DNA of 64,000 nt from Streptomyces sp. DH-12 (lineage in GTDB: Bacteria; Actinomycetota; Actinomycetes; Streptomycetales; Streptomycetaceae). Below are positions 46,138-55,115 of the stretch, piece after piece (positions within the stretch are counted from its first letter, which is position 1; every line of letters begins with the position of its first letter). The stretch covers positions 7,324,501 to 7,388,500 of the forward strand of contig NZ_PPFB01000001.1 in NCBI RefSeq assembly GCF_002899455.1, given 5' to 3'. Both the position numbers and the translations under genes were made by a program. The notes under the pieces were generated by a model. That model saw only the letters and a program-made list of their open reading frames with translations, made no database searches and had not been told where the DNA came from.

Positions 46138-46816
46138 TCAGATGTCGGCACGCAGCGGTTCTCCCACTTCGTACATGTGCCGCAGGGCCTGACGGCAGGA
46201 GTCGACGAGGTCGGTCTCCGCGTAGGGGATGCCGAGGTCGCGGCAGCGTGCCTTCACCATGGACTGGGCGAGCCTCAGGTGCGGGCGGGGCATGCTGGGG
46301 AACAGGTGGTGCTCGATCTGGTAGTTGAGGCCCCAGAGGAACCAGTCGGTGAGGAAGCTGCCCCTGACGTTGCGGGACGTGAGGACCTGGAGCCGCAGGT
46401 GTTCCCAGCAGCAGGTTGCCGTGGATGAGCCCGATACGGCGGTTGGTGGCGCGGTTGCCGCTGATCTGGGCATGGCCTGCGTCGTGGCCGATGAACGCCG
46501 GGCGGGCACACAGGACGGCGAGGACGGAGGCCAGCGCGACGACCCACCAGGAGCCGCCGATGAGCGCCATGCCGGTGACGATGGCGGCAAGACCCAGTGC
46601 GTTGGTCGCGATGGTGTGCGCGTACCAGCCGGGGCGCCGGTCGAGCAGCCCCTGTCCCTTGACGTCACGCAGCAGCGGCGTGAACTCGCTGCCCGCGTCC
46701 GGTGGGGCTTGTCGCGCGGTGGCGTTCTCGGGGTGCGGCGGAGGCGAGCTTCGCCGTGTGCTGTCGGCACGCGTGGTCACTACAGCGGTGGTCGGCAACG
46801 TCCTGAAGCGGCGCAT
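46138..46816 (-). pseudogene. Membrane fatty-acid desaturase with internal deletion
   Basis: From ATG 46816 (GGAGGGAG nine bases upstream) the frame encodes the N-terminus, helices (NALGLAAIVTGMALIGG, WWVVALASVLAVLCA) and the first histidine box FIGHDAGHAQISGN, then HGNLLLG. At about 46410 it jumps, out of frame, to HLRLQVLTSRNVRGSFLTDW and the last box NYQIEHHLFPSMPRPHLRLAQ. The middle third of the family, with the second box HxxHH, is missing (roughly 150 residues), so no active di-iron site is possible. Its promoter block is conserved (46881-46925). Confidence 0.85.
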
Positions 46817-46880
46817 CCATCCGTCTCCCTCCGTCTCGTCCGTGGGAAGACGAGAAGGTAGAGACGCGGTGGGCGCCGGG

Positions 46881-46925
46881 GCGTCACACCAGGGAGCCAA
46901 GACGCGGTGATACCCGGGTAGGGGG
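46881..46925 (-). promoter_or_regulatory. Conserved operator/promoter block upstream of the desaturase remnant
   Basis: GCGTCACACCAGGGAGCCAA followed by ATACCCGGGTAGGGGG; the palindrome core is TACC-CG-GGTA (46911-46920). Matches 44104-44149, including the flanking GGTG and GGGG runs, at the same distance from the start codon (65 versus 67 bases). Confidence 0.65.
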
Positions 46926-47056
46926 TGGACCAGGTCCGGTCACTGCGCGGCACGGGCCGCACCGCCCCCGGTGGGCCGCCCCGCGAGCAAGGACCTTCCG
47001 AAACGACCACTCCCCCCTACGCCACGATCTCTCCCGCGGCCGCGACGGACCCCGGC

Positions 47057-47145
47057 GGAATACCCCCGCGTCGGCGGGGAGGACGCCGGGAGTGTTGCTC
47101 ACGGCTGGGGGTGCTCCGGAACACCCCCGCGGACGCGGGGGGGGG
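47057..47145. CRISPR. Two-repeat remnant with type I-E geometry
   Basis: Repeat 1 at 47057-47084 starts GGAATACCCCCGCG and ends GGCGGGGAGGAC; repeat 2 at 47118-47145 starts GGAACACCCCCGCG and ends in a G run. The unit length is exactly 61 bases (28-base repeat, 33-base spacer 47085-47117). By memory both resemble the type I-E repeats common in Streptomyces. No further repeat is found 61 bases on either side and no cas gene is in the window. A chance pair of GC-rich hairpins cannot be excluded. Confidence 0.55.
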
Positions 47146-47249
47146 TGCCTCTATGTTCTTCGTCAAGGCACCCCTGTCGGTTTTGGGGTCATTCGGTCTT
47201 GCTGGGGTCATGCGGCGAGCTCGACGTCCGTGGGCGTGCGCGGTTCGTA

Positions 47250-47792
47250 GAAGCGGTTGAGTGGGCCTCGTCCACGATCGCGAGGTCGAAGCTCGCCATG
47301 CGCTGGCCGTAGAGGCGCTCTCCGCCCGCCAGCGCGGCCTCCAGCGGCCCGCGAACCTTGCGCTGGCCCTCGGGAGCGTCGATGTCCTCACGGTCCACGA
47401 GAGAGGCGTACGTGGCGAACACGACCACGGGCCCGGAGCTGGCCCACAGGGCGAGCTGGATCGGGTTGGTGGTGGTGCGCACCCCCAGCTCATTGAGGAT
47501 CGGATCGGTCTCCAGCGAGCACACCGCCACCATCGGCGCCCGGTGGCCCACCAGACGCCACGCCTGGGCAGTCCTGCACGAGCAGGTCCAGGGTCGGCAC
47601 CGTCACCAGGATCCGGCCGCCGGAGAAGCACTCCAGCGCGCATGCGGCGGCCGTGATCGTCTTGCCCGACCCGGTCGCTGACACGATCGTGCCCCGAGCA
47701 CCCTGCGGGGGCACAGATGACCTTGCAGGGAATCCCACCCACTTACGAAAGGCCAACTTCTGGTCGACCTGGTGTTCTTTGAGCTGAATCAC
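47250..47792 (-). pseudogene. DEAD/DEAH helicase, N-terminal fragment, frameshifted
   Basis: From 47792: IQLKEHQVDQKLAFRKWVGF, Walker A VSATGSGKTITAAACALE, motif Ia GRILVTVPTLDLLVQ; then, one frame over, GHRAPMVAVCSLETDP, SSGPVVVFATYASLVDRED and FDLAIVDEAHS (DEAH box), after which similarity ends near 47250. It looks like the first 170 residues of a large superfamily 2 helicase of the type seen on Streptomyces linear replicons. The shift is near 47560. The helicase C-terminal half is absent. Confidence 0.7.
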
Positions 47793-47928
47793 ATAGGTTT
47801 CCTTGTCTCCCCGATGCCCTAGTTCTCCTGCTCTTCCAGACGGCCGCGTGCAGGTTGGTCACCGTACCCGGATTGTTTCAGATCGACCTGTCCGCGAGAT
47901 GCCATCGGTAGGGTGCCCCGTTGGCTAG

Positions 47929-49488
47929 TACTCCAGCAGCGGTTCGCTATCTGGCCTGGTCAGAGGCATTGTCGGAAGTGTAGTTGGCTGCTGGCACGTC
48001 AGGGGCTGTCTTGCCGGACTGCCCCTCCAACGAATGACATCGAGAACTGTCTGCGCTGTGACGAGGGCAGTCTTCCCGCGTGATCGATGGCCTTGCCGAC
48101 GCGACCTGGGACCGTGAACTCGACGACCTCTTCCTGCGCATCGGCCACCGTTTCGGCCGTGCCGATCTGCGACGCCGTATGCGTGACTACGTCCGTGCCC
48201 TGCTCGGCCCGGTCGGCCGCAAGAACGGCTGGCAGCTGGCCGAACACGCAGGCCACCGCACCCCCGACGGCCTGCAACGGCTGCTGAACGGAACTACCTG
48301 GAACGCCGACGACATCCGCGACGACCTGCAGGCATACGTCGCTGAACGACTCGGCGAAGCCGACGGAGTCCTCATCCTCGACGACACTGGCTTCGTCAAG
48401 AAAGGCACCACCTCCGCAGGTGTCCAGCGCCAGTACTCCGGCACCGCCGGCCGCACCGAGAACTGCCAGATCGGTGTCTTCGCCGCCTACGCCACCACCC
48501 ACGGACGCGCCCTGGTGGACCGCGAACTGTATCTGCCCAAGTCCTGGACGGACGACCGCGAACGCTGCCGCGCCGCCAAGATTCCTGATGAGAGGGTCTT
48601 CGCCACCAAACCAGAACTGGCCAGGGCCATGGTGCTGCGCGCACTCGCCTCGCCGCTGCCGATCGCCTGGGTGACCGCGGATGCCGCCTACGGCCAGGAG
48701 TGGCGCTTTCGGCGGGTACTGGAAGAAACCGCCGTCGGCTATGTGCTCGCCGTCCCGAAGTCCCAGCCGGTGCCCCGCTTCGGCCGGATCGGCTATCTCT
48801 TCAGCCAGGCACCGGATGAGGCATGGGAGCAACGTTCGTGCGGCGACGGCGCCAAGGGCCCGCGCGTCTATGACTGGGCAGCCGTCCAGCTCCCGGTGAT
48901 CGAGGACTTCGACAGTGAGCGGCCCGCCCATCACCGCTGGGCGCTGGCCCGGCGCAGCATCAGCAGACCCGATCAGGTCGCCTACTACCTCGCATACGCG
49001 CCGGTGGGAGCCGGTGTCGACCAGCTCGTGCGCGTTGCCGGACGTCGGTGGGCGATCGAGGAATGCTTCCAGGCTGCGAAGAACGAGTGCGGCCTGGACC
49101 AGTACGAAGTCCGCCGCTACGTCGGACGGATGAGGCACATCACCCTGGCCATGCTCGCGCATGCCTTTCTCGCGGTCACGGCGGCCCAGGCGGCGGCAAA
49201 GGGGGGCGCAGAAACGGTTCCACCATGGTCCCGCTCACCGTGGCAGAAGTCCGTCGGCTGCTGGCAACTGACCCCGCCCACCGGCCCCGCCCGCCCCTTC
49301 GCATCCATGCGCTGAGTTGGTCGCGATGGCGGCGAAGGCATCAGGCCGTGGCCCGACACTGTCACTACCGACGACGATGTCATTCGTTGGAGGGGCGGTC
49401 CGGAAAGACAGCCCCTGACGTGCCAGCAGCCAACTACACTCCCGACAATGCCTCTGACCAGGCCAGATAGCGAACCGCTGCTGGAGTA
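47929..49488 (+). mobile_element. IS701-family element with unusually long (about 114-bp) inverted repeats
   Basis: 47929-48042 and the inverse of 49375-49488 match over about 114 bases with only three differences; both start TACTCCAGCAGCGGTTCGCT. CTAG precedes the left end; CTAA follows the right end, one base different from a perfect 4-bp duplication. One intact transposase gene is enclosed. The 47793-47928 gap holds nothing recognised. Confidence 0.88.
48080..49315 (+). CDS. IS701-family transposase
   Basis: 411 residues from GTG 48080. RRRMRDYVRALLGPVGRKNG N-terminal region, LILDDTGFVKKGTTSAG (first Asp), WVTADAAYGQEWRF (second Asp), WAIEECFQAAKNECGLDQYEVRRY (Glu). Full length and undamaged; a second, truncated relative is at 39480-40681. 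Belongs to a different IS701 subgroup from those at 13648 and 17914. Confidence 0.93.
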   Translation: MIDGLADATWDRELDDLFLRIGHRFGRADLRRRMRDYVRALLGPVGRKNGWQLAEHAGHRTPDGLQRLLNGTTWNADDIRDDLQAYVAERLGEADGVLILDDTGFVKKGTTSAGVQRQYSGTAGRTENCQIGVFAAYATTHGRALVDRELYLPKSWTDDRERCRAAKIPDERVFATKPELARAMVLRALASPLPIAWVTADAAYGQEWRFRRVLEETAVGYVLAVPKSQPVPRFGRIGYLFSQAPDEAWEQRSCGDGAKGPRVYDWAAVQLPVIEDFDSERPAHHRWALARRSISRPDQVAYYLAYAPVGAGVDQLVRVAGRRWAIEECFQAAKNECGLDQYEVRRYVGRMRHITLAMLAHAFLAVTAAQAAAKGGAETVPPWSRSPWQKSVGCWQLTPPTGPARPFASMR

Positions 49489-49511
49489 CTAAGACCGCGC
49501 GTTGTCGAGTG

Positions 49512-50315
49512 ATGGAGGTTATCGCGGTGGCTGGTTATGGGGCACTTTCCGACGTATACGAGTGGCTGATCGGGGACGACAGGTTGACCCCCGCCAAGGC
49601 AGCCGCGGTTTACTACAGCGATGTCATGGGCTCTCTGCCGCCCAACGCGCGCGTCCTCGACTGCGCGTGTGGAACCGGCCAGCTCGCCGTCGGTCTCGCA
49701 AGTCTTGGCCTTGACGTGGTCGCCACAGACGCCAGCAAGGGGATGGTTCGCCGGACCGAGAAGGCCGCCGACGAGCAGGGTGTCTCGCTTCGAGCCCTCC
49801 GCGCGAGCTGGGACGAGCTGCCCGACCACCTGGAGGACTCCACGTTCGATCTGGTGTTCTGCGTCGGCAACTCGCTGGGGCACGCCGAGGGCGCAGCCGG
49901 GCGCCTGACCGCACTGGAAGCGATGTCGCGGCTGCTGAATCCGGGCGGACGCCTCGTGCTCCACTCACGCAACTGGGAGCTCGTGCGCTCCGCCGGCTCA
50001 CGGGTGGACGTCCGCGATCGGCTCATCCGCCGCAACGGCCGCGATGCGGTCGTCAGCTACTACTGGCAGATCGAGCAGCGCTGGGAGCAGGAACACTTCC
50101 TCGAGATCGTGGTCGCCCAGATCGAGCCGGATGGGTCAGTGCGAGCCTGCTCGGAGCGGTTGTCCATCTGGCCCTACCGGTACGAGGACCTCGTGGCGCA
50201 GTTGCAGAGTGTCGGGCTCACGGTGCAGTCCACCACCTTCGACCCCGAGAGCGATGGATACCTGGTGGTCGCCAGCCGCGACCAGGCGCGAGGCACGTCG
50301 GAGCCGGCGCGCTGA
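49512..50315 (+). CDS. Class I SAM-dependent methyltransferase
   Basis: 267 residues. Motif I VLDCACGTGQLAVGLA, motif II VVATDASKGMVRR, motif IV FDLVFCVGNSLGHAEG, post-region LNPGGRLVLHSRN. This organisation is seen in glycine/sarcosine and small-molecule N-methyltransferases, but the substrate cannot be told. The start is close to the IS701 right end (24 bases), so the native promoter may have been replaced. The sequence is intact; the downstream gene is convergent. Confidence 0.82.
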   Translation: MEVIAVAGYGALSDVYEWLIGDDRLTPAKAAAVYYSDVMGSLPPNARVLDCACGTGQLAVGLASLGLDVVATDASKGMVRRTEKAADEQGVSLRALRASWDELPDHLEDSTFDLVFCVGNSLGHAEGAAGRLTALEAMSRLLNPGGRLVLHSRNWELVRSAGSRVDVRDRLIRRNGRDAVVSYYWQIEQRWEQEHFLEIVVAQIEPDGSVRACSERLSIWPYRYEDLVAQLQSVGLTVQSTTFDPESDGYLVVASRDQARGTSEPAR

Positions 50316-50531
50316 TCCGCCTTCGTCGTTGCCGGCCTGCCGGCTCGCGACCACCTGCAGCGGGTTCTTCGCGAAGTGTTCAGCGCTTGCAGCGGTTGCT
50401 GCGGGTGCGGTCCTCACTCTGTATCTGACCTGCTCAAGCTGAGGTTGGAAACAGCTCAGTTCAACGTCACCCGTTCCCCGCCGATAAGGGGCGCGGGGGA
50501 CACCGATCGACCCCCTCGCTCCAAAATTAAC

Positions 50532-50966
50532 TCACCTCAGATTCAACCTTGGAAGTTTTTGAGGATTCCCGTATGTGAGGACACGCTGCAGCCCTGCTCG
50601 CAACCCTCCAAGGTCGACGCTTGACGCAATGGCCAATGGAATGATGTTGGAAGGGAGACCCAGCACCTCGATGGCTTCGTCATTGAAGCTTAGAGTCAGG
50701 AGGTCAGACAGTAGGGAGACTCCTTTGAGGCCGCCGTAGTGAACGCCTCCACTCTCGTTCACAACACAGTAGCTATCTGTCCCATTCCTTACATTCTGCT
50801 CGTCTGGCTGATCATCTACGAAACGCTGGAGATCAAAGTAATACCCGTTCTCCACTGCATCTACGCCATCACCGATGAAGACGGAGAAGGTTACGCCGGG
50901 AACTTCCTCCCCGATCATCAGCGTCGTAATTTCCCAATAGGGTGACAGGTTGCTCATTCGCCCCAT
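50532..50966 (-). CDS. Imm10-family immunity protein (orphan)
   Basis: About 144 residues; ATG 50966 (or 50972) behind AAGGAA. Key segments: YYFDLQRFVDDQPDEQNVRNG, DSYCVVNESGGVHYGGLKGV, LLTLSFNDEAIEVLGLP, LQRVLTYGNPQKLP, as in Imm10 proteins that neutralise polymorphic-toxin nucleases or other effector domains. Base composition is visibly lower in GC (many AT-ending codons) than its neighbours, indicating recent transfer from a lower-GC donor. No toxin gene is adjacent; the partner may have been lost to the IS256 insertion or lie elsewhere. Nothing is recognised in 50316-50531. Confidence 0.78.
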   Translation of the reverse strand: MGRMSNLSPYWEITTLMIGEEVPGVTFSVFIGDGVDAVENGYYFDLQRFVDDQPDEQNVRNGTDSYCVVNESGGVHYGGLKGVSLLSDLLTLSFNDEAIEVLGLPSNIIPLAIASSVDLGGLRAGLQRVLTYGNPQKLPRLNLR

Positions 50967-51673
50967 TTCCATTCCTTACGACCTTGCTTGTACACGAAGG
51001 TTACTCAGCTCGGGTCTGTAGCATGAAGGGTGTAACTCCCCAGTAGGTCGCGGTGGTTACGGCTGCTGTGACCGATGGGGGCAAGACCGTGAAGCAGAGC
51101 ACGCGTTCGACCGTTGAGGTGGGCCGGAAGACGGCTGCGCCGTCGCTGGACAGGGCCTTGGTGGCCCAGCTGATGGCCCGGGTGAAGGCTGACGGCGTGA
51201 GCCTGACCGGAGAAGGAGGACTTCTCCGGCCAGCTGACGAAGCTGGTGCTGGAGGGAGTTCTGGAAGGCGAGCTCACCGACCACCTGGGCCGGGAGAGCG
51301 GTGGGCGGACGGAGGACGGCCGCAGCGGGAACTACCGCAACGGACACCGGTCGAAGATGGTGACGACCGAGGTCGGACCGGTGGAGATCGACGTCCCGCG
51401 GGACCGGAACGGGTCCTTCGAGCCGGAGCTGGTGAAGAAGCGGCAGCGGCGACTGACGGGCGTCGACGAGATGGTGCTGTCGCTGTCGGCGAAGGGCCTC
51501 ACCCATGGAGAGATCTCCGCGCATCTGGCCGAGGTTTGCGGCGCCGATGTGTCCAGGCAGACGATCTCCACGATCACGGACAGCGTGCTCGAGCGGATGG
51601 CCGAGTGACAGAACCGCCCGCTCGACCGCGTCTACCCGGTCGTGTTCATCGACTGCGTGAACGTCAAGATCCG

Positions 51674-53371
51674 GGTTCTGTCGACGATCTTGTGATCCGG
51701 ACGGCTGAGCTTGTCGCTCCGCCTGTTCGCGATCATGCATCGCGTGCTCTCGTGATGTGTTCCTGGAGCTGTTTCCGTACCTGACCGCGTTGGTGATCGA
51801 GGAAGTGGAGAGGCGCCCGGACCAAGTAGTGCTGAGAACGCGGGTGCGGGCGACGACGGCTCCTGCCGGTGCGGTCAGAGCTCGGCCCGAGTGCACGGCC
51901 AGTACGTACGCAGGCTGCGTGATGTCGCCGTGGGCGGGCTCGGTGTCGTGATCGAGTTACGTATCCGCCGCTTCCGCTGCGAGAACCCTGCCTGCACGGC
52001 GGTGACGTTCGCCGAGCAGGTCCTGGGACTGACCACCCCGCACAGTCGGCATACCCCGCTGCTGCGCGAGATGTTGACGCAGATCGGGCTGGCCCTGACC
52101 GGCCGGGCAGGAGCCCGACTGGCGTCCGCGGTCGGCCTCACCATAGGCAGGGACACACTGTTGCGACTGGTCAGGTCCCTGCCCGAACCGGAAATCGGCA
52201 AGGTGGAGGTCCTCGGCGTCGACGACTTCGCCTTCCGCAAGGGCCGCCACTACGGCACGGTATTGATCGACATGGCCCCCCACCGGCCGCTACACCTCTA
52301 CGACGGCCGCGACGGGGAGGACCTGGCTGCCTGGCTCCGCGATCACCCCGAGGTGACGGTCATCTGCCGGGACCGTTCCAGCGGATACGGGGAGGGCGCT
52401 CGGGTCGGGGCGCCGCAGGCCGAACAGGTTGCGGATCGCTATCACCTGTGGGCCAACCTCGGCCAGGCGGTCGAGAAGACGGTCAACGCCTATCGCTCCC
52501 GTCTAGGGGAACCGCCTCCAGCACAGGCCAGTAGCCACGACACCCCCTCGGTGAAGCCCGAGGTGGTGCAGCCCCCGAAAGAACTGAAGATCGTGGCCCG
52601 GCTGCGTGAGCAGCATGCCGCCGCCCATGAGCTCTGGGAACAGGGGATGTCAAAGGCGGCGATCGGCCGGGAACTCGGACTGCACCAGGCGACCGTCCGC
52701 AAGCTGGTGAGTGCTCGCTCCGCCGATGACGTCGTCGCCAAGAGCCTGCAACGGGCGCATATCGTCGACCCATACGTCGGCCACCTGCACCGGCGCTGGA
52801 GCGAAGGCATCCGAAACGCCGCCCAGCTCTACCGGGAGATCCAAGAGCTCGGCTATCCGGGAGGCGAGTTGGCCGTCCAGCGCCATCTGCGGCGCTACCG
52901 GACCGGGCGCGGACACGCACCCGACCCGGGACCCAAGCCTCCGTCGGTCCGCGAGGTCGCCTCCTGGATCATGACCCACCCCGAGCACCTGCGGGACGAG
53001 AACGCCGACAAGCTGCACCGGCTGCGTGAGCGCGATTCCGAACTCGACCGGCTCACCCTTCACGTCAGGAAGTTCGCCGCGATGATGACCGGCCGCCACG
53101 GCGACCGCCTTGAAGACTGGATCACCGACGTCGAACGGGACAGCCTGGCCCCGCTTGCGGGCTTCGCCCGCAACCTCCGCCGCGACTTCGACGCCGTCCG
53201 CAACGGACTGTCCCTGCCCCACAGCTCCGGTGCCGTCGAGGGCAACATTAACCGACTGAAAATGCTGAAACGCCAGATGTTCGGCCGCGCCAGCCTCGAT
53301 CTCCTTCGCAAACGCGTCCTGCTCACACAATGAGCCTCAACCCACCGGATCACAAGATCGTCGACAGAACC
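51674..53371 (+). mobile_element. ISL3-family insertion sequence
   Basis: 1698 bp with perfect 27-bp ends starting GGTTCTGTCGACGATCTTGT, and an exact 8-bp target duplication AAGATCCG (51666-51673, 53372-53379) inside the IS256 transposase gene. The clean duplication shows the order of events: IS256 first, ISL3 later. Confidence 0.95.
51757..53333 (+). pseudogene. ISL3-family transposase with one N-terminal frameshift
   Basis: GTG 51757 begins FLELFPYLTALVIEEVERRP and VVLRTRVRATTAP; the zinc-ribbon part (CRCGQSSARVHGQYVRRLRD, then RRFRCENPACTAVTF) is one frame over, so a single base is missing near 51855. From 51891 to 53333 the frame is open: GVDDFAFRKGRHYGTVLIDM (first Asp), CRDRSSGYGEGARVGAPQA (second Asp), HTH inserts (KAAIGRELGLHQATVRKL) and SSGAVEGNINRLKMLKRQMFGRA (Glu). 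Otherwise intact; a sequencing error would restore it. Confidence 0.85.
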
Positions 53372-54120
53372 AAGATCCGCGACGGCCAGGTCGCCAACCG
53401 GCCCGTCTACATGGCGCTCGCCGTGACGGCGGAAGGGACCCGCGACATTCTCGGCCTGTGGGTCGGTGACGACGGTGAGGGGGCCAAGTACTGGCAGCAT
53501 GTCCTCACCGAGATCAAGAACCGGGGCGTCGCGGATGTCCTCATGGTGGTCTGCGACGGGCTCAGGGAACTTCCCGAGTCCGTGACCCGCGTCTGGCTCC
53601 TGGCCGTGGTCCAGACCTGCGTGGTTCATCTGCTGCGGAACAGTTTCCGCTACGCGGGCCGGCAGGACTGGGAGAAACTCGCGAAGGACCTGCGGCCTGT
53701 CTGCACGGCTCCGACCGAGGCCGCGGCAGCCGAGCGGTTCGGCGAGTTCCAGGGGAAACGGGGAACGAAGTACCGGGCAATCGTCCGGCTCTGGGAGAAC
53801 GCCTGGGCGGAGTTCGTACCCTTCCTTTCCTTCGACGCGGAGATCCGGAAGGTCATCTGCACGACCAACGCGATCGAGTCGTTCAACGCCGGGATCCGCA
53901 AGGCCGTCCGGGCCCGCGGCCACTTCCCGACCGACCAGGCCGCCCTCAAGTGCGCCTACCTGGCGATCATGAGCCTGGACCCGAAGGGCACCGGCACGAC
54001 AGCCTGGACCCGCCGCTGGAAGCTGGCCCTGAACGCCTTCGGCATCGCGTTCGACGGCCGACTCACCACCGGCATGACCAACAACTGAAATCAACCAACG
54101 GAGTTACACCGTTCCGCAGA

Positions 54121-54243
54121 CACTCCCCCACGAGGAGCGGCTGTGGCGGCGGATCTACCCGCCGACCGGTCGGGAGGGCCTGGTCCCCCTCGCGTTCGTG
54201 TTCGCCGACACCACCGAGACGAAGGTCGACAACACCGTGAAAG
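54121..54243 (+). pseudogene. Replication-relaxation gene scrap
   Basis: Encodes EERLWRRIYPPTGREGLVPL and FADTTETKVDNTVK, closely similar to residues in the 34753-35814 gene but with silent and coding differences, so it is a related but separate copy. Cut by IS256 on the left and IS6 on the right. Confidence 0.8.
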
Positions 54244-55115
54244 GGCGTTGTCAGGTTGGCTGACCGGCCTGGGATGATTTTGGAGTTGGCTGTGCCGGGG
54301 TGGGGTTTGCTCGTGTCGTCCGCGTCGCCGTCGTGCAAGGGGCACCGGTACCCGGTCGAGGTGATCGCGCACGGCGTGTGGCTGTACTTCCGTTTCCCGC
54401 TCAGCTTCCGCGAGGTCGAGGAGCTGATGCTCGAGCGCGGCGTGCTCGTCTGTCTCCCACGAGACGGTCCGGCGCTGGTGCGCGAAGTTCGGGCAGACCT
54501 ACGCCAACGGCCTGCGCCGCCGCCAGCCCCGGCCGGGCGACAAGTGGCACCTGGACGAGGTCTTCGTGAGGATCAACGGTGAGCTGAAGTACCTGTGGCG
54601 GGCCGTGGACGCCGACGGCACCGTCCTGGACATCCTCGTGCAGAACCGGCGGGACAAGGCCGCGGCCAGGCGCTTCTTCCGCCGCCTGCTGAAGAAGACC
54701 CGCACGGTGCCCCGGGTGATCGTCACCGACAAGCTGCGCTCCTACCGAGCGGCCCACCGCGAGGTCATGCCCTCGGTCGAGCACCGCTCGTACAAGGGCC
54801 TGAACAACCGGGCCGAGAACAGCCACCAGCCCACCCGACAGCGCGAACGCGCCATGAAAGGCTTCCGCAGCGTCGGCGGAACCCAGCGGTTCCTGGCCGC
54901 GTTCAGCGGCATCTCACCCCACTTCCGGCCCCGCTGCCACCTGATGACCGCCCCCGGCTACCGAGCCGAGATGACCATCCGCTTCGCCATCTGGGACCAG
55001 ATCACCCGCGCCGCCGGCCAGCCCGCCGACGCCTGAACACCGGCCCGGAACCCGGCCCCTCCCCACGCCCCGACGCGCCGCCAGAGACCCACGCACCCAA
55101 TAATGTGACAGCGCC
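54244..55115 (+). mobile_element. IS6-family insertion sequence (damaged copy)
   Basis: 872 bp; left end GGCGTTGTCAGGTTGGCTGA, right end inverted GGCGCTGTCACATTATTGGG. It joins a replication-relaxation scrap to the tail of a PKS gene, consistent with an IS6-mediated deletion. Confidence 0.82.
54313..55036 (+). pseudogene. IS6-family transposase, frameshifted by 4-bp duplication
   Basis: GTG 54313 starts the usual YPVEVIAHGVWLYFRFPLSF; at about 54446 a GTCTGTCT repeat replaces GTCT and shifts the frame within the segment VLVSHETVRRW. The rest is in a second frame: KWHLDEVFVRINGELKYLW, RRDKAAARRFFRRLLKKTR, VIVTDKLRSYRAAHREV, NRAENSHQPTRQRER to 55036. Confidence 0.88.

Larger units (their letters stand above)
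51057..54088 (+). pseudogene. IS256-family transposase, inactivated three ways
   Basis: Parts: DRALVAQLMARVKADGVSLTGEGG (51057 on), then one frame over KLVLEGVLEGELTDHLGRE ... ADVSRQTISTITDSVLERMAE (51246-51608) ending in TGA where Trp is expected, then VVFIDCVNVKIR with the catalytic Asp, the ISL3 insertion, and after it DGQVANRPVYMALAV, VVCDGLRELPESV (Asp), VICTTNAIESFNAGIRKAVRARG (Glu) to TGA at 54088. There is a one-base insertion near 51225, a nonsense codon at 51606 and an IS insertion. Confidence 0.88.
51016..54120 (+). mobile_element. IS256-family element interrupted by ISL3
   Basis: Ends share the inverted GGTGTAACTCC motif (near 51030 left, 54100 right), with outer TCTG. Inside, an ISL3-family element occupies 51674-53371. 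Without the insert the element would be about 1.4 kb, normal for IS256. Confidence 0.75.
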
